A stretch of 8,167 bases of DNA from positions 1 to 8,167 of the forward strand of contig DHHN01000122.1 in assembly GCA_002403295.1 (NCBI GenBank), written 5' to 3'. This DNA comes from a bacterium UBP1_UBA4771. GTDB taxonomy: Bacteria > Krumholzibacteriota > Krumholzibacteriia > Krumholzibacteriales > Krumholzibacteriaceae. The notes under the pieces were generated by a model. The model saw only the letters and a list, made by a program, of their open reading frames with translations. It was not told the origin of the DNA and did not search any database. Each line of letters begins with the position of its first letter. Positions within the stretch are counted from its first letter, which is position 1. Below, one piece after another: positions 5,957-8,167 of this stretch. The translations under genes and the position numbers were made by a program.

Positions 5957-5961
5957 CCTCC
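5957..5961 (-). promoter_or_regulatory. Ribosome binding site deciding the phosphatase start
   Basis: GGAGG on the minus strand lies 8 bases before the ATG at 5948. The alternative GTG at 5957-5955 shares the last G of this site, so a ribosome could not use both. The ATG start is therefore preferred. Confidence 0.7.
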
Positions 5962-6025
5962 GTCGATTGTCTGTTTCGAGTTGAGCCGAGATGCGCGGGT
6001 GAAGAGCGCGCTTCTTTATGGGCGC

Positions 6026-6031
6026 ATTGTA
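6026..6031 (-). promoter_or_regulatory. Possible -10 element for the partner-switching operon
   Basis: TACAAT on the minus strand matches the housekeeping -10 consensus at five of six positions and would give a leader of about 70 bases before the phosphatase ATG. No good -35 hexamer lies at 16-18 bases (the best is a weak ATGAAA), so this is tentative. The ECF-type two-box motif is absent here, so the cassette does not look like a direct target of the linked ECF sigma. Confidence 0.25.
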
Positions 6032-6122
6032 ACGCATCGACGAACCGTTTTCATAGAGCAATAATTGTCGGGCGATATTTGTGGGGCCGGTTCGAAGGAG
6101 ATCGGCGTTCGCGAGTATTTCA

Positions 6123-6151
6123 TTGCAATCTACACAAACGTTTAGTAGTAT
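6123..6151 (+). promoter_or_regulatory. Sigma-70-like promoter of the DnaE-like gene
   Basis: TTGCAA (6123-6128), a 17-base spacer and TAGTAT (6146-6151) each match the housekeeping consensus at four of six positions, with ideal spacing. Transcription would begin near 6158, just before the GGGAGG ribosome binding site (6167-6172). An 8-base palindrome, AAACGTTT (6136-6143), lies between the boxes and could be an operator, but no known regulator is indicated. Confidence 0.45.
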
Positions 6152-6180
6152 CGTTGCGGCCGCTTCGGGAGGTATCCGCG

Positions 6181-8167
6181 GTGCCGTACGTCCCGCTTCA
6201 CGTCCACAGCGTCTACAGCAACGGGGAGAGTCTGTTCACGCTCGCCGATCTCGTCTCGCGGGCCTCTTTTCTCGGCTTCGGCGCCGTCGGCCTCACGGAT
6301 CACGGCTCAACGTACGGACACTACGAGTTCGCCGAGATCGCCCGCCGGGCGGGCATCAAACCCGTTTTCGGCGCCGAGCTCCAGCACGCCTCGCTTGCCG
6401 GCGCGCCGGGACTGTATCATCTGACCGTGCTCGCCGAGAACAATGCCGGATACCGCAACCTCTGCTCCCTCGTATCGCTTCATTCTTCGCGGGATCGCGG
6501 CGGATTCGTCGCGGCGGAGGAGCTCGCGACGCATCGCGAAGGGCTCATCGTGCTGAGCGGCTGCATCCGCGGCGAGGCGGGGCAGGCGGTCCTGCACGGC
6601 ACCCTCGGGCGCGCGCGGGACGTGCTGTTGAAGCTCGTCGAGATATGCGGCCGCGGGAACTTTTTCGTCGAGCTCATGAATCACGGCACGCAGCAGGAGG
6701 CCCTCGTGGCCGAGCAGCTCGTGGTCCTCGCCGGCAAGGCGGATATCGGGACGGTCGTGACGAACAACGACCGGTACGGGGTCAAGGAGGATGTCGGCCA
6801 CTACCGCATCTCGAGGCTCATCGGGAAAAAACGGCCGGAGGACGAAGCGGAACCCCGGGCGGAGGAGTACTACATGAAGCGGGAGCGCGAGTTGCGGCCG
6901 CTCTTCGCGGTCGGCGGGGACGACGTGTTCGAGCGATCGGGCGAGATCGCGGAGCGGTGCGCCGTCGATCTGCCCCGCGCGGGACGGATCGCGTTCTCGC
7001 GTCTTCAGAATCAGGACGAGGCCCTCGCCGACCGGTGCCGGCGCCGGTTCAAGCTCGCGTACCACAATCGTCAGCCCGATGAGCGGGCGCATCTCGCCCG
7101 TCTCGTCGAGCGGGAGCTCCGCAGCGCCCGCGAGGAAGGGCTCGCGGGATTCCTCCTCTTCATGCGCCAGCTCGTTTCGCAGGCGTCGGCGCGCGGCATC
7201 TGGATAGAGATCATGGGGAGCCCGCTTCTCGAGAGCGTCGTCGCCCACTGCATCGAGATCACGCCGCTCGATCCCGCGGATCACGATCTGTTCTTCGAGT
7301 CGTATTCCGCGGCGGCGCGCGGCGCGCCGCCGCCCGTCGAGTTCATAACGTCGGAGCCGAAAAAGGAAGAGCTCGTCGGCATCATCGATTCGCTCCTTCC
7401 CGGATACACGCCCACCTATCAGATGACGCGAGAGGAGATGTCGCTCGCGACGATCGCGAAAGAGGTCGCCGAGATCCTCGGGCTGCCAGCGGAGCTCCGC
7501 GGCGAACTCGCCCGTATCCGCGCGTTCGAGCGGCGGCATCGCACCCTCGCCTCGCTTCTCGCGGCCTCGCCGGAGGTTCACCGGCTCTACACCGCCGAGC
7601 CGCTCGCGAGAAGCGCGCTCCACGCCGCTTACGCGCTGCAGGGCAGGCTCTTCCACGCGACCCTCGACAGCTCGCGCATCGTCATTCTCCCCCGCGAGAT
7701 GGACGGATTCGTGTCGTACGTCGGCGGCCCCGCGGGCGACCGCTTCGCCAAGATCGGCGCCCGCGCGATCGAGTCGTGCGGTGGCTGGCTCATCGGCATC
7801 CAGCATTCGCATTTTCTCGCGGCGATCGCCGAAACGGTCGGACTATTCCGCACGAGGACGGGGAAGGACCTCGCGTCGCCGGGCCCGTCCGACGCCCGGC
7901 AATGGATGCCGCCGGCGCTCGACGATTCGCACGTGTACGCGCTCATGGGGTCCGGAGAGACCGAGGGCGTCTATCTCCTCGAAAGCCAGGGGATCAAGGA
8001 CCACCTCATGCGGATCAAGCCGTCGTCTTTCGACGAGCTCGTGAACATCATCTCCCTCTACCGCCCCGGCCCCCTGGAGGGGGGGCTCTGGGAGAAATAC
8101 CTCGAGAACGCGGAAAAGAAAGGAAAGGTGTTTCTGCCCCACCCCGCGATCGCGTCGATCCTCGCGC
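6181..8167 (+). CDS. DNA polymerase III alpha (DnaE) homologue with degenerate polymerase site, 3'-truncated by window
   Basis: A GTG at 6181, 8 bases after GGGAGG, opens a frame without stops to the right edge (662 codons). Residues 1-200 are a PHP domain: LHVHSVYS (H7, H9), TDHG (H41), GAEL (E66), H80 and LSGC (C128) match the metal-ligand positions, but the usual ND-x-H near 196 reads N-D-R. The palm is collinear with DnaE but degenerate: the GRGSAAGS position reads MGSPLLES (346-352 region), the PDxDxDF position reads PPVEFIT (384-390), and the later KMDFLGL Asp aligns with G539. The fingers are well kept: TEGVYLLESQGIKDHL (594-609) and LYRPGPLEGG (626-635). Spacing from PHP to fingers matches normal DnaE, so residues were substituted, not deleted. 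It is probably an accessory DnaE paralogue without polymerase activity. The tau/clamp-binding C-terminus, and whether ImuA/ImuB-like genes follow, are outside the window. Confidence 0.88.
   Translation, partial: MPYVPLHVHSVYSNGESLFTLADLVSRASFLGFGAVGLTDHGSTYGHYEFAEIARRAGIKPVFGAELQHASLAGAPGLYHLTVLAENNAGYRNLCSLVSLHSSRDRGGFVAAEELATHREGLIVLSGCIRGEAGQAVLHGTLGRARDVLLKLVEICGRGNFFVELMNHGTQQEALVAEQLVVLAGKADIGTVVTNNDRYGVKEDVGHYRISRLIGKKRPEDEAEPRAEEYYMKRERELRPLFAVGGDDVFERSGEIAERCAVDLPRAGRIAFSRLQNQDEALADRCRRRFKLAYHNRQPDERAHLARLVERELRSAREEGLAGFLLFMRQLVSQASARGIWIEIMGSPLLESVVAHCIEITPLDPADHDLFFESYSAAARGAPPPVEFITSEPKKEELVGIIDSLLPGYTPTYQMTREEMSLATIAKEVAEILGLPAELRGELARIRAFERRHRTLASLLAASPEVHRLYTAEPLARSALHAAYALQGRLFHATLDSSRIVILPREMDGFVSYVGGPAGDRFAKIGARAIESCGGWLIGIQHSHFLAAIAETVGLFRTRTGKDLASPGPSDARQWMPPALDDSHVYALMGSGETEGVYLLESQGIKDHLMRIKPSSFDELVNIISLYRPGPLEGGLWEKYLENAEKKGKVFLPHPAIASILA

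Larger units (their letters stand above)
5949..6180. other. Divergent intergenic region
   Basis: These 232 bases separate the leftward partner-switching operon from the rightward DnaE-like gene and are more AT-rich than the flanking genes (6010-6160 especially). They should hold the promoters of both units. I see a plausible sigma-70-like promoter to the right, a possible -10 to the left, and the palindrome AAACGTTT (6136-6143) inside the rightward spacer. No small gene is convincing. Confidence 0.6.

Noticed and set aside
5949..5957. GTG at 5957 as the phosphatase start
   Set aside because: The GTG overlaps the GGAGG ribosome binding site. The ATG at 5948 has an 8-base spacer and is preferred.
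6136..6143. AAACGTTT palindrome as an SOS/LexA operator
   Set aside because: It matches no LexA box I know and is only 8 bases without extension of symmetry, so it is kept only as a note on the promoter.
6307..7812. Minus-strand open frame of 501 codons opposite the DnaE-like gene
   Set aside because: It is antisense to a frame with PHP and fingers motifs, has Arg/Glu/Leu-rich composition and no domain, and has no promoter or ribosome binding site.
6181..8167. The DnaE-like gene as a decaying pseudogene
   Set aside because: The frame is uninterrupted for 662 codons with normal codon use, PHP and fingers motifs are well kept, and spacing between domains is normal. Loss is confined to polymerase-site residues, which points to specialisation more than decay.

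Overview
The window is a GC-rich bacterial chromosome segment with dense coding, canonical GGAGG ribosome binding sites and strong G/C bias at third codon positions. It carries extracytoplasmic-function (ECF) sigma signalling, an Rsb-type partner-switching cassette and a DnaE-family gene. The cell envelope looks Gram-negative-like, because signal-anchored proteins appear to be exported. Nothing fixes the phylum. A deltaproteobacterial or poorly sampled candidate-phylum lineage is my guess only. I see no tRNA, rRNA, insertion sequence, prophage or CRISPR array.

Layout. Positions 1-119 (minus strand) hold the first codons of an exported protein that runs off the left edge. Positions 204-2351 (minus) encode a 715-residue membrane-anchored protein built almost entirely from about 51 tandem 12-residue helical units. 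Positions 2467-3749 (minus) hold an ECF sigma factor and its transmembrane anti-sigma factor, overlapping by ATGA. Positions 3896-5948 (minus) hold a partner-switching cassette in the order GAF-PP2C phosphatase, HATPase anti-sigma kinase, STAS anti-anti-sigma factor. A divergent intergenic region (5949-6180) separates these from a plus-strand gene starting at 6181. That gene runs off the right edge and encodes a DNA polymerase III alpha (DnaE) homologue.

How the genes work together. The same two-box motif, CACCAAC-N11-CGATTTGTAGT, lies directly upstream of both the ECF sigma gene and the repeat-protein gene. Both boxes are identical and the spacer has the same length. The AAC core and the spacing fit an ECF promoter, so the simplest model is an autoregulated sigma/anti-sigma pair whose nearest target is the repeat protein. 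The partner-switching cassette sits immediately upstream in the same orientation. It may feed into this circuit or act on an unlinked target; the sequence does not decide.

Most unusual points: (1) the 12-residue-repeat solenoid, apparently exported and under ECF control; (2) the DnaE homologue, which keeps PHP and fingers motifs but has lost all three expected catalytic aspartates and the Gly-Arg-Gly-Ser palm motif by substitution, in an uninterrupted frame; (3) the matched promoter pair.
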